Of a stretch of 64,000 bases of DNA, positions 38,082-50,700 are shown in pieces; positions within the stretch are counted from its first letter, which is position 1; every line of letters begins with the position of its first letter. A model generated the notes under the pieces. The model did not search any database, was not told the DNA's origin, and saw nothing but the letters and a program-made list of their open reading frames with translations. Made by a program: the position numbers and the translations under genes. The DNA lies in assembly GCA_029379385.1 (NCBI GenBank), contig CM055606.1, positions 18,687,142-18,751,141 on the forward strand, given 5' to 3'. Source of the DNA: Quillaja saponaria. Taxonomy: Eukaryota > Streptophyta > Magnoliopsida > Fabales > Quillajaceae.

Positions 38082-38662
38082 TCATTTCCCTTTGTCATTC
38101 TTTCTCCTCTCATTGCATTCCTTCAAAGCTTGCACTTCTGAAAATTTAGCAGATCAAAACAATTACTAAACTGAAACTACTTCAATACCAACACCAAGTC
38201 AAAGTTTCTGGACAATAAATTTTATGCATGAAAGTGATGAACTTTGGCAGTGATAACCAAAAAGGAGGAATTTCTGCTTATCTGAACAACAAAAAAATTC
38301 AATCTTTTCTTCCAACTTAAAGGAAAAAAAATAAAAACCCAAAAAAATTCAAATGGTAATGAAGTTTAAGAAATGCATACTCTTCTGACAGGATTTCCAA
38401 TTCCTGTTGGTTTCTACAAGACAATTCTGTAGGAGCACATAAAATCAATGCCAATTTAGGGTTTAAGGTTTTACAGTAAAACTAATTAAAATTATTATTT
38501 TTAAAGAAATACCTGCAAGGAGAGGTAGACAGAGGAACACTCATTGAGTTGCTTCACGTTCTCATCGTCGTCGTCTGCGTCTGTCTGGTGAAGATGTTGC
38601 TGTGGTGGTTGTGGTGACGGCAACGACGTAATTTTTGGCCTCTGCGGCGGTCGTTGATCCAT
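38082..38662 (-). CDS. Small twin-CX9C (CHCH/Cox19-family) protein
   Basis: Three short exons, 38662-38513, 38426-38381 and 38137-38082, join in frame with GT-AG borders to give 83 residues. The C-terminal half carries two perfect CX9C motifs: C-SSVYLSLQN-C and C-QKKVQALKE-C, separated by LVETNRNWKS. This is the coiled-coil-helix-coiled-coil-helix fold, which forms two disulfides, usually through the Mia40 import pathway of the mitochondrial intermembrane space. The N-terminus is Pro/Gln-rich then acidic (DADDDDE). The closest relative I recall is an Arabidopsis Cox19-family protein (At1g02160), of unproven function. The exons are too short to be found by ORF length, so the gene is easy to miss. 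The start at 38662 is the first ATG of the open frame. The role in respiratory assembly is inferred from the fold only. Confidence 0.85.
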
Positions 38663-39850
38663 AGTTGGGTTATACTAGTCGCTTCGCGGGTAGTCCTTCA
38701 ATTTTGTAACTTCATCTTTTACTGCCGTTTTGACTTTTAGTTGTGATGTGAAGTAATCTTCTTTACCTCTTTATTCTCACTAATCCTAAGTAAACGACAT
38801 CCACTAACTTCACTACATATCTAGATTTGAAACCCCTTCTTTCTTTTTCTTTTTTCTTTTTTTTTGCTACAACTTTGAAAACTTTTTTTTTTTTTTTTTG
38901 AGATGAAACCTTTTTTTGTTTTCTAAAGGTGAATGCTCGACTAATTTAGGCGTTTATCCATTAATTATCACTACAATTAGGTCAAAAACAGATCATTCAC
39001 ATCAAAATTATATTTTTTTTTTAGACTTCTAACTCTTTTTTATTTTTACGTATTATTTTTAAAAGGTTGTTTTAATTACTTCATGGATTATCTAGCCTTA
39101 AAAATATATAGCAAATTTAATTTAAGTTTTGTACTTTCAAAAAGATTTTTTTTGCCTAAATAAATCTGAACCTTCAAAACAAAACACAAATGTCTAAAAT
39201 TCAAGATACGACTACAACTAACAAATATGAGTGTTAATTAATTCTTAAAATTATTATGTTTTTATATACATATAAGACATATTTACTGTTCGATTATTTT
39301 GAAACAGCTCACAACCGTTGAATAACAATTTATTTCGTATTTATAAAAAATGTTACTGTAATCTTGAATGCAATTTTATATTTACATTCTAATCATGTCA
39401 TTACTGTAATCTTGAATGCAATTTTATATTTACATTCTAATCATGTCGAAGTTTGTTTAAGACAATAGTTTGAGTTCGTTAGATTAATGAAATAATCGAT
39501 ATATAAGGTAACATATATTTTAATATATGCTATTGTTTATATATTTTTTGTTCTTTTGGTGAATTTGACATAAAAGTATGTACTTTGTTGTAATTATAGA
39601 AAATTAAAACCTCAGTCATCAGTCAAAATAAAGCACAATTGAAGAGCTCAGTCCTGATTATTTTTTGGTTTTTTCTGCTTCCCTGATGACCAAATTGCCA
39701 TATGCTACGAGTAGGTGCATAATTTTCTTAACTATGGTTAGGATGTAGAGGCATATTCAGCAAACTCTGGTTAATTTGTTTGGTTAACACCTACGTGAAA
39801 TGAATAATATTTTTTCTACCAAAAAAAAAAGAAGAATAATATTTCATTCT
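38663..39850. other. AT-rich intergenic DNA with tandem repeat
   Basis: Divergent promoter space between the twin-CX9C gene (-) and the RING ligase gene (+). It contains T-rich homopolymers near 38855-38920 and the 48-bp tandem duplication described separately. No gene is seen. Confidence 0.5.
39353..39447. repeat. Perfect 48-bp tandem duplication
   Basis: Units 39353-39400 and 39401-39447 are identical as far as I can read, beginning TTACTGTAATCTTGAATGCA and ending TCATGTC. The perfect identity points to a recent slip or unequal exchange. Confidence 0.9.
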
Positions 39851-40611
39851 AACTCCCAAGTCCTAATATATAATTGTAGAGAAGTTCAATACTCTGAGCC
39901 TCCTATGCAAAAAGTAAAAGGGGAAGGAAAACGAGGAACCCAGATAAAAAAAAGAAAAAAAAAGCAATAGATTTTCTTTCTGATTCTCCGATGCTCTGAG
40001 ATCGGACGAGCTTTTGATTGCTTGAACAAATTGTTTTAATCGGGTGCGTCTCAATCGTTTAACCCTTTTACTTGTTTTGGGATCTTCTGCATATAATCAG
40101 TGACTGTGTAAATAAAATATTGAACTTCGAAGTTTTTTCTGATCTGTGGGTCTCTTTAAAGTTTAGATTTGTATCAGAATTCGTTTGGATGATTTCGATT
40201 TTCAACTTCTATCAACTGGGTATGCTGTTAACGCTTATATGACTGGATTTACGTTTCTGGGTAGCGGACCTTTTGATTGATGGTTGATGATTTTATCTGA
40301 TTGTTATTACTTACAGAGATTGAAAACATAGTTGATATAATTACTAAAATTCTGGGTTGAATTATTTTTCTAGTTCTTAATTGCATGCAATGTCTTACAA
40401 CTGGGTGTTAATTGTTTCTAATTCTAATCATTAATGGTTGATGATGTTGTGAGCTAGATTCTGAATGTATCACCCAAATTTTAGTTTTTGATATCGTTTT
40501 CATTTCATAAAATTGGTTTTTTCTGCTTGATAATGTCATTGGTACATGTTGAATAGATGCTAAATAAAACTTGATAAATGTATTCAAAGATACTGTTTTG
40601 TGCAGCTGAAA

Positions 40612-43600
40612 ATGGCATCATTGGTTGCCAGTAGTAGTAGCAGTCAAGTGTCTCCTTCAGTCTCCGTCCAAGAAAAAGGAAGTAGGAACAAGAGGAAATT
40701 CCGGGCTGATCCACCTTTAGGGGAACCAAACAAGATTGTCCCTTCACCTCAAAATGAATGTCTCAGTTACGAATTCTCGGCTGAGAAATTTGAGATAGCC
40801 CCGGGTCATGGACAAGCTAATCCCTGCGATCTGTGTTGCTGTAATCAGGACCATTCTGATGGGTTGAAGCTTGACCTTGGATTGTCTAGCTCTGTGGGTT
40901 TGTCTGAATTTGTGCCTAACCAATCTAAGGAGGAAGCAGGGACTGATGAATTCCATGATGCTGATTGGAGTGACCTTACTGAAGCCCAGTTGGAAGAACT
41001 TGTACTAAGCAATTTGGACACCATTTTTAAGAGCGCAATAAAAAAGATTGTTGCTTGTGGTTACACTGAAGAAGTTGCTACAAAGGCCATTTTGAGGTCT
41101 GGAATTTGTTATGGATGCAAAGATACCATCTCTAATATAGTGGATAATACTTTAGCATTTCTTAGAAATGGGAAAGAGATTGATCCCTCAAGGGAGCACC
41201 ATTTTGAAGATTTACAGCAGCTAGAAAAGTATATATTGGCTGAATTAGTTTGTGTTCTTAGAGAGGTTAGGCCATTCTTTAGCACAGGTGATGCAATGTG
41301 GTGCTTGTTAATATGTGACATGAATGTGTCACATGCTTGCGCAATGGATGGTGACCCAATAAGCAGTTTTGTAAGTGATGGGACTACTAATGAGTGTTCT
41401 TCTCTTCCAACCCTACCACAGTTGAAAACGGAGACAAAAAGTCATGAACTTAATCTAGCAAATCCTTGTAAGACAGTCCCTTCAAGTTCTTGTTCTCATA
41501 ATTCCCTCTCTGAGGTTGCAACAGGAGTTTCCAACATGGCTAACTCAAAGAATTGCCAAGTTGTCAGTGGACTTATCTCGGAGAAAGAGGGCATGACTTC
41601 TGCATCTTATTCTGTAGATAAATCATCTGGTACAGCAGGAACATCTCAATCTCATACACTAGAGGAAAAATTTGGAAGCAGTAGAAAGGTCCATTCTGGT
41701 AGCTCCAAGAGGGACTACATCCTTCGACAGAAGTCATTTCATGTGGAGAAAGGCTTCCGGACATATGGATCTAAAGGGTCTTCTAGAGTAGCGAAGATGA
41801 CTACTATTAGTGGTTTTATCGCTGATAAGAAAGGAAAACCAATCCCAGACCCTACTGCTGTTAATCTAAAGAGTGCTTCTTCAAAGATAAGTAAGGCAAC
41901 CGGAGTTGATGTGAGTCAAGACAATCTTAACCTCAGTACTGGGGCCTCTAGTGCTGCTGCTTTTAACTTGGATACTGTTGATACCAATTCTAGATCACCT
42001 AAAAGCAATATTTCGTCTTCTTCACCTGCAGTCAATACCTCACCTGCACTACCTGCCTTGAACAATCCAACTGCACTATCGGCTACAGATACTGATCTTT
42101 CTCTTTCATTGTCTTCAAAAAACAAATCTTCTGTAGTCCCCATTATCTGCAACACCGAGGAACTTAATAGTAGTTATGCAGGGATACCATATGACAAGTC
42201 TCTAGGGCAGTGGGTACCCCGGGACAAAAAAGATGAGATGATACTGAAACTGGTCCCGAGGGTAAGGGAACTGCAAAATCAGCTCCAAGAATGGACAGAA
42301 TGGGCCAACCAGAAGGTTATGCAGGCTGCTCGTAGGCTGGGTAAGGACAAGGCTGAACTCAAGACTCTGAGGCAAGAGAAAGAGGAAGTTGAACGTCTTA
42401 AGAAAGAGAAGCATAGTCTAGAGGAGAACACCATGAAGAAGCTTTCTGAGATGGAGAATGCCCTGTGTAAGGCTAGTGGGCAGGTGGAGAGAGCCAATGC
42501 TGCAGTCCGGAGGCTTGAGGTGGAGAATGCTGCACTGAGGCTAGAGATGGAGGCTGCTAAATTACGTGCTGCAGAGTCAGCTGCAAGCTGTCAAGAGGTC
42601 TCGAGGAGGGAGAAGAAGACGCAAATGAAGTTTCAGTCATGGGAAAAGCAAAAAAACGTTGTTCCAGGAAGAGCTAGTAGCAGAAAAGCGTAAATTGGCT
42701 CAGCTGCTGCAGGAACTAGAGCAAGCTAAAGTGCTGCAGGAGCAAAGTGAGGTATGTCAATGTTACTAATTCCAAGTTCTTCTGATATTCCCTCTATTAT
42801 TTTCATGATATATTTCTATGCATTTATAATTTTTATTTATGAATGGGTGAACATTGGATTGGATGCATGTGGAATGGGAGCATAAGTTCTACCATAAACA
42901 ATACGGGCATTAACTGGTTCTGTGCTTTGCGGTATTTACCCATCATGTTCACCAGTGTGCATCTTTTTATGTAGTCTTGAGAGTGTATGACACACCTAAT
43001 TAAAGTATCTTACAGATGGGTTCATAAAAGCATCCATTCACCCTCACCCCCAGCAGCACACTACCTCCTATAATTTTTGTACAAAAACACGTGCACATAA
43101 ATTAATAGAAAGTATTGATGTACGTTTGAGAATGTGTTAGAAATTCGAAAGAAGTTTCCATTCAGGCATTGTCTTTTCTTTTCTCATAACCAGTATTCAA
43201 CAATCACACACACAAATACAGAGAGAGAGACTCAAACAATCTGAAACTTTTGCTTTCTTTTCTTTTTTATTCTGTTAACTTTATATAGAAGCTCTATTGA
43301 TTCTATCTTAGAGCCTTAGAGGTGTGTGATGCTACCTGAATTAAAATATTGACCTATGTGTTTCAAACACAAACATTATATTTTATTATGTGAACTACAA
43401 AAAGGGAATGCAAACAGTACCATTCCATACACTGACACGTGTGAAATTCCACAGATGCACCTACTCTTCTTTCTATAGGTGCTAAATTGATTTTGCTATT
43501 GTGTCCTTCTCATTGAAAAGGAAAAAATGTCACAGGCTAGATGGGAACAAGAACAGAAGGCGAAGGAGGAACTCCTTATGCAGGCTAGTTCTATAAGAAA

Positions 43601-44078
43601 AGAAAAGGAACAAACTGAGGCATCAGCAAAATCTAAGGAGGAAATGATAAAATTGAGAGCGGAAAAAAATCTACAGAGATACATAGATGAAATCCTGAGA
43701 CATGAGAAAGAAATCTCACAATTGCGACTGAAGACTGACTCTTGGAAAATTGCTGCACTCAAAAAGGGCATTGATGGAAGCTATACGAGCAGAACTGTGG
43801 ATGTGAAACATGGGCCTACTCAGAAAGAGACTCAGGCCTCTTTTATATCTGAACTGGTCTCAGATTACCATGATTATTCTGGGACAGGGGGTGTCAAACG
43901 TGAAAGGGAATGTGTCATGTGTCTTTCCGAGGAGATGTCTGTTGTTTTTCTCCCTTGTGCTCATCAGGTTGTTTGCACAACATGCAATGAGCTCCATGAG
44001 AAACAGGGTATGAAAGATTGTCCTTCTTGTAGAAGCCCCATCCAGCGGCGTATTTCTGTCCGTTATGCTCGTACCTAA
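40612..44078 (+). CDS. RING E3 ubiquitin ligase, RF298/RF4 type, broken by a 1-base insertion
   Basis: Exon 1 coding is 40612-42751 and exon 2 is 43536-44078. A leader intron from about 40044 to 40604 is likely. Residues 115-185 form the conserved family domain (WSDLTEAQLEELVLSNLDTI, GYTEEVATKAILRSG). The middle is Ser-rich. From about 550 there is a long coiled coil, and the C-terminal RING-HC is C-x2-C-x11-C-x-H-x3-C-x2-C-x10-C-x2-C (starting CVMC, ending CPSC). The RING should recruit an E2 for ubiquitin transfer. The A run at 42650-42656 has seven A. Six would continue the coiled coil into exon 2 (about 893 residues). With seven, the frame stops at 42691-42693 after about 693 residues, before the RING. 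The downstream sequence is well preserved, which suggests a base-call error or a very recent mutation. Confidence 0.88.
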
Positions 44079-44108
44079 TTTATTGGCTCTACTGAGTTTA
44101 GTGTCCTG

Positions 44109-44114
44109 AATAAA
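44109..44114 (+). terminator. Poly(A) signal of the RING ligase gene
   Basis: AATAAA lies 31 bases after the stop codon, with a second AATAAA about 25 bases further on. Position fits a plant near-upstream element; the cleavage site itself is not visible. Confidence 0.4.
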
Positions 44115-44119
44115 GCCTG

Positions 44120-45423
44120 TGGAACTCTTTGCAATAAATAATGCAGTGGAACTATACCTTTCAGAAGTACAGATACTTTTTAAGTTGTTTCAATTGGCAA
44201 GGATGATATTTAATGAGTGATTTCCTTCTCTTGTTTGAAATTCTCTTATCATTGACACAGATTAGCTGCCTGATAATCATTCTATGGAATTCTTTGTACT
44301 CATAATTTTGGGTTCGCGGTGCTCTTGCTTTCCTCAGTTCTTGAAAGTATATTGCAGTTATCAGGCATTCAGCTCCCTCTGACCTTAGTTATTTACTAGG
44401 GTGAATAAAAAGAGACAGGCAAACTACCTTTGCCTTGTGAACCAAGCAATGGCAGTTCTTGTAGTTCAGGATTCTGCATGCTTTTGAGTTGCATGAAATA
44501 GGATTGTGTTGATATGACTCAACACGGTGATAAGTTGTGGCTACTAGCTAGCTTCTATCTGCTTTATTATATCTTCCTATCATGTACTTGCCCAACTGAT
44601 TTTTTGCTGCCAACTCTTTCTCTCTCTTTTTGTTGTTTACTCAAAAAGGAGGTAATTCCATATTTGTTTGATGCCTCCAGCATGTAAACTTGGTTGTAAT
44701 CTTAAGTGGCAAACACATCCAATTGTCAAATCCTTGGTGGTAGCTCAAAATCAACTCTTTGTTTTCAACAGTATTATTTTGGATTTAGACATATAGGAAG
44801 ATGATAGGTAGTTCATCCTATAGTGTGTGCTTTTTATAAAAAAAATAAAATTAACAAACTTTAGAATAGTTATATATATATATATTTTTTTTATCTTACC
44901 AAAAAAAAATAAAATCAAGGTTTGTTTTTTAAATATTTTTATTCAATTAAAAAGGAATTTGATTTTAAATTCAAAGAAAATTCAATTACTATGTGAATTA
45001 AATTGCGTTGATAAGATCCTCAATTTTGTGTTTCCGAATCAGCCAAGTGGCACGGTCTGTTTAGATCCGAAGTGTATTCATGAGTTCACAATAACTTTTT
45101 TGTTGCTCATTAGCTTGTGGATTCAAAATTTCCGGAATATTCCTATTAGATTGCATTTATTTAATTTCATACAGACGTTTCTTAGACATGTTCGAAAATG
45201 TTGTAAGTGGTTGTTTTAGATGCAATTTAAGCATTGCATCTCCATTATATGGTTTTGTCCTATTTCTTCCTTATTGTCTTTGGCAACCCATACTATGAAT
45301 CAAATGGGGAGATAGATGTGCTGAATCAATGAAATTGTACCTTAACAATTTAGTGTTCTTTCTAAATTAATAGTTTTCTTATGTTTATATGAAGGTAACG
45401 GGCATTCTGTTGAAATTGTAATT
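44120..45423. other. 3' flank and AT-rich intergenic DNA
   Basis: Follows the RING ligase gene. The open frame near 44827-45219 is AT-driven, with no domain or splice support. No RNA gene is recognised. Confidence 0.45.
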
Positions 45424-45791
45424 TGAAATTAGTATTTTAGTATTTCTAACTCCTAGGAGTATTAATAAAATAATTAGTGATATGAATTAGTAGTTAATTA
45501 TGTGTTAATGGTGAGTTATGAAATTGTAATGAATTGTGTATTAGTGAGAGTTTTATTGTTAGTAATGGGTTTTTAAACGTAACTAGTAGTGAGTTATTAG
45601 GTAGTAGAGAGTTACAAGTTAGTGAGTTATAGTTACTATTATATATATATATATATATTATATTGAGTCTTATAATATTTTGTTCCACCTCAAGTGGCAT
45701 GACCACTTGTCTTGGTTATGAAATGAGTTGTTTCCTTATAATATTATTTTATTCTCTCTAAATGTCTGAATGTGTGTTTGAGTATATGAGT
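45424..45791 (+). repeat. Left LTR
   Basis: Left terminal repeat of the short retrotransposon, containing an internal TA microsatellite (about 45641-45658) that is shorter in the right copy. Confidence 0.7.
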
Positions 45792-46546
45792 GTCCACCAC
45801 ATTCTAACAAAGTGGTAATGTGTGCTAATTACACATCCTAACATAGTGGTATCATAGCCCACCACATTTCCAAGAAATTGGTATCAGAACTGATGGTTTG
45901 GCTGAGATGTTAGCTATGGGGAATAAGACATAGGTGTAGCTCACGATTGAAATCAGATAATGTGAGGTTATCCATGAAGAGAGACTTATCATTGGAGCGT
46001 GAAGAAAACACATGATGCGCAACCCATGATGAAGTATAATACTCATAAGTAAAATGAGTGATGGTGAATGGATGTGGTATGGAGGCTCACGTGAGAGAAA
46101 AAGAAAATGAAAATGATGAGACTATGCTTTTGAGGTGGAAGAGAATATTGTTGTGTGAAAAAAATTGTTATAAACACGGGCCTAGCTCAAGTGAGGCGAA
46201 AAAAAATGTTCAAGTGATGGAGAGAATTGAAGAAGTTGTTGAAGTTCTTTTGGAAAAATTATTGTAGATTTATGAAAGAAAACAACAAATTCTCTGAAGA
46301 GAAGCGAATGAGAAAAAAAATTGATGTTACTATTGCAAAGTTAGCTGATGGTGAAGCTCAAGAAATGAATTAGTAAGTTGCATAGCTATTTGAGGAAGGA
46401 AGAAAAATTACAAATTTGGTTATTGGAAATCATGAGTCAATTAGTTAGCAATTTTGAAGACAATTCGGGAGATCAACATGATATGAACACTCCACACAAG
46501 AATAAAAAAATTTAGAAAAAGAAAATTTCAAATTAAGGGAGAGTTT

Positions 46547-46905
46547 TGAAATTGGTCTTTTAGTATTTCTAACTCTTAGGAGAATTAATAAAGTAATTAG
46601 TGATATGAATTAGTAGTTAATTTTGTATTAGTGATAAGTTATGAAATTATAGTGAATTGTGTATTAGTGGGAGTTTCATTGCTAGTAATGAGTTTTTAAA
46701 TCTTATTAGTAGGGAGTTATTAGGTAGTAGAGAGTTACAAGTTAGAGAGTTAAAATTACTAGTATATATATGTATATTGAGTCTTGTAATGTTTAGGTTC
46801 ACCCCAAGTGATATCATCACTTTTATTAGTTATGAAATAAGTTATTTTCTTACAAAATTATCTTTTTTAATCTAAATATCCGAATGTGTGTTTGAGTATA
46901 TGAGT
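46547..46905 (+). repeat. Right LTR
   Basis: Right terminal repeat of the same element. Similarity to the left copy stops at TATGAGT, after which the sequences diverge. Confidence 0.7.
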
Positions 46906-47749
46906 CCCCGTTGCTAGGCTAGCAGCAGCTCAAGTTGCACGCCAGAAAATGATTCTCTACGTGGGCGGGTCAAGTTGGCTACTTCTGCACCTGCTCTTTA
47001 TTTTCTCTAAAACCTGTAAATAATTGTCATTGTTACGAGTATATACAATAAGCATGGATGGTGTCATATTATATATATGGTCAGTAAAAGGAACTGGAAA
47101 GCCATCAATATGGTTATTATAGAAGTGGAAAAGAAAGGGAAACAATTTACATGCAACATCAAAAGAAAAAGTTCTGCGAATGATTATGTTTTCCCAATAA
47201 ACTTGAAATAGTGTTAAAAAAAAGAAGTAATATTGAATATATAGCTTGTAAGTTGTACTAATAACTTACAAATTGTAAAATTTCAACATGTTATTCAGCT
47301 GTGTATAGTATGTTTAGAATTCAGTTGAAGTTTGATACAATATATACTTGATGTATTTTAATTTTTAATAAGTGTCTTAACAAATCTTAGATGGCTTCTT
47401 AATAAACCTTGCAAAAAATAGTGAGACGTTGCTTTACGGATTTTCAAGCTAAGTTTATAATCCATGTTGGCCAAAAAAGACACTGCTTGAAACATCGGTT
47501 TTGTTTCTTTCTTTATATATCATTTCATAACTAAAGTCCCTGTTTCTCGTAGCGTCTTTCATAGACATAGCAGTCAAGTCAGACCCTCTTCATTCTACAG
47601 CAAGCGGTCGCATCGATGAGTAAAGTCTCGAACTTCAACAAGTTAGAGCGAAGCCCATTGCCTAAAAGCCCAATAGCTTAAGCACTCTCACTTTTGCTCT
47701 CTATCTCTCTGCGGAACTTAAATCTTTCTTCTTTGACAATCAGAGAAAA

Positions 47750-50700
47750 ATGGGGTTGGATGTCTACGTGGTTGTGCATAACATAGCAAAGAGACACAAC
47801 GTAGGAACACTGGCCCGTAGTGCCACAGCATTCGGTGTATCTGAACTCATACTAGTAGGTCGTAGGGATTTCAACTGCTTTGGTAGCCACGGCTCTACCT
47901 CCCACCTCCGTTTCCGTCACTTCCACTCACTCCAAGATGCCCGCCTCTTCCTCAAGGTTCCCAACTATCCCTTACTTTCTATCCTTCCATTTTTTCTTTT
48001 CTGGGTATTGTTGTTTGCTTCTAAATTCTATTGTAAAAGACTGAATTTGAGTGTGTGATTGCGTTATAGGAGAAAGATTGTGATATTTGTGGGGTGGAGA
48101 TTACTGATGATGCCAAGGCTGTGAATCAGCATCCTTTCAAGAAGAGCACGGCTTTCCTTCTCGGCAATGAGGTACCGGAAATTTCTTCATTTTGGTGTAC
48201 CATAGAAAATACCAGTTGATGCTTATTGTTGCTTAAAGTGGAACTGCTATACAATTTTATATTTTTTGGGCTGAAATATATTTGAGCTGTTTTGTTAAGC
48301 ACCATTTCCCTCTTTTCAATGTCAATCCTCATGCCTTAAATATTTTATACTAATGAATGAAATTATGTTGAAAATTTACGCCGGGTCGTTTTGTTCAATT
48401 AGTTACTGAAGCGACCAACCAACCATGCTGCCACTAGCTATGAATTACAAAGAAAATTGCAGTCAAGCTTACTAGAATTAGATTCTCCAGTTTCATACTA
48501 TTCATTTTGACATTCTGATTCAAGTTACATCTCTTGTGATTACTTCAAATTATCCTTTGTAGGGAACAGGTCTGTCTGCTAAGGAATGTGAGATATGTGA
48601 CTTTTTTGTTTATATCCCACAGTACGGGTGTGGTACTGCTTCCCTGAATGTTACAGTAGCTGCTTCAATTGTACTTCACCAGTTTGGAGGTAATCTATTT
48701 ATCTATTAATAATAATGGAGATACTGCAGGTAAGATGCACATGAGGCACTGTAAGGGTTAGCACTTTACAGTACAAGCATGGTTTTGTACCTTAGTTATT
48801 GTGCACATAACATTACCATAAAGTCAGATAACTGCATTTCGTGTTGTCAGGTTATCCTATCCTGTTGTTTTCCTGGAATGGATATCTTTAGGTTGTTTAT
48901 AACCTTTCTATTTGTATATCCCTACTGTCATATGCATTCTTCTTATTTGTCGCTAGTAATGTTGATGATTGTTTGCCAATGGACCTGTGGTCTTCCCTAA
49001 TTGTTTTGGCCAGTTTTCTTTTAGTTCCAGAGAACATAGGATATGATACTTATCCAAATGTGTTGAATTAAAGTCTGAGGTATTGGCTCAAAAAAAAAAA
49101 AAAAAGTCTGCTTGAAATCAATGTTTGTGGTCCTTTGAGAAATTTTAAATTGTTTTCCTGGAATACATATCTTCAGGTTGTTTATGACCTTTCTATTTGT
49201 ATATCCCTAATGTTATATGCATTATTCTTGGTTGTCACCTAGTAATGTTGATGATTGTTTGCCAATGGACCTGTGGTCTTCCCTAATTGTTTTGGCCAGT
49301 TTTCTTTCAGTTTCAGAGAACATAGGATATGATACTTATCCAGATGTGTTGAATTAAATTCTGAGGTATTGGCTCAAAAAAAAAAAGAAGTCTGCTTGAA
49401 ATCAATGTTTGTGGTCCTTTGAGAAATTTTAAATTGTTTTCCTGGAATACATATCTTCAGATTGTTTATGACCTTTCTATTTGTATATCCCTAATGTCAT
49501 ATGCATTATTCTTGGTTGTCGCCTAGTAATGTTGATGATTGTTTGCCAATGGACCAGTGGTCTTCCCTAATTGTTTTGGCCAGTTTTCTTTCAGTTTCAG
49601 AGAACATAGGATATGATACTTATCCAGATGTGTTGAATTGAAGTCTGAGGTATTGGCTCAAAAAAAAAAGTCTGCTTGAAATCAATGTTTGTGGTCCTTT
49701 GAGAAATTTTAAATTGTTTTCCTGGAATACATATCGTTAGGTTGTTTATGACCTTTCTATTTGTATATCCCTAATGTCATATGCATTCTTCTTGTTTGTT
49801 GCCTAATTATGTTGATGATTGTTTGTCAATGGACCTGTCGTCTTGCCTAATTATTTTAGCCTGTTTTCTTTCAGTTCCAGAGAACATGGGATATGATTTA
49901 TTTTTTATTTATAGAAAGAGCATATAGGCTGTGATACTTATCCAGATGTGTTGAATTAAAGTCTGATGTATTTGCGAAAAAAGAAGAAGAAAAAGTCTGC
50001 TTGAAATCTGGTTCTTTGAGAAATTTTAAAATATCTTTTGGTAATGGTGGGAAAACAAAATCCCACATAAATAAAATGAAAAAAATAAACAAAAAGTGTT
50101 GTTAAGTAAGTGATAGAATTGCCTTATAATAGATGTTTCCAGTGATAATAACCTGATGATAACGAATGCTCTGTATACATGATGCTGTATCAAGAATTAC
50201 GTCCATAAAGGTATGAGGTCAAAGTAGTGAGACAGTATAGTCCTTATTACTTGGTAATTTTTATCTGGATCCCAGTAAGTTGTGGAAAGATGGCCATTTT
50301 ATACATATAAATATAAATGCATGCACACACACAATTGATTAATTGGTGTCAGGTTGTCACAATTATGTCTTTTCATTTGGTGTTATTGTGGTAATGTGTT
50401 AAGCCTGATATACAATATTAGGCCTGCTTACTGTTGGCTTCATGTTTTGGTACTGGTAACTTAACATAATATAATGGCATGGTGGTTTAAGCTTCAATCA
50501 CCCTCTTAACAAGAATTCTCTTGTGTGTATCATTCAGTTTTACGGTCCACTTGTAATTGGATATTAAGGAGAGTGTTTGGTACATCAAACTTGATATACT
50601 TAGTTAGACTCCTTTCGTCAGCTTAAGCTGTTGGAATAATTGTAATCCAAGGATGTCCCATTAATTTCAACAACAGACTTTGCCATTTTTATAATGAGGA

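Larger units (their letters stand above)
45424..46905 (+). mobile_element. Short decayed LTR retrotransposon (TRIM/LARD-like)
   Basis: Two direct repeats, 45424-45791 (368 bp) and 46547-46905 (359 bp), align end to end. Shared blocks are TTTTAGTATTTCTAACTC, AGTGATATGAATTAGTAGTT, GAGTTATTAGGTAGTAGAGA and TGTGTTTGAGTATATGAGT. After the left repeat comes a primer-binding-site-like TGGTATCAGAAC (45881-45892), which resembles the complement of the initiator methionine tRNA 3' end. Before the right repeat is a purine tract (AAGGGAGAG, 46535-46543). The roughly 755-bp interior has no gag, protease, integrase or reverse transcriptase. The two copies differ by many substitutions, so the insertion is old. 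Terminal dinucleotides and target-site duplication are not clear. Confidence 0.72.

Noticed and set aside
44827..45219. 130-codon frame with hydrophobic content before the LTR element
   Set aside because: Codons are AT-driven (Ile, Lys, Phe, Leu), with no recognisable domain and an unlikely start context.
46058..46267. 69-codon frame inside the LTR element as a gag gene
   Set aside because: It is charged low-complexity sequence with no zinc knuckle or capsid pattern, so not reported as coding.
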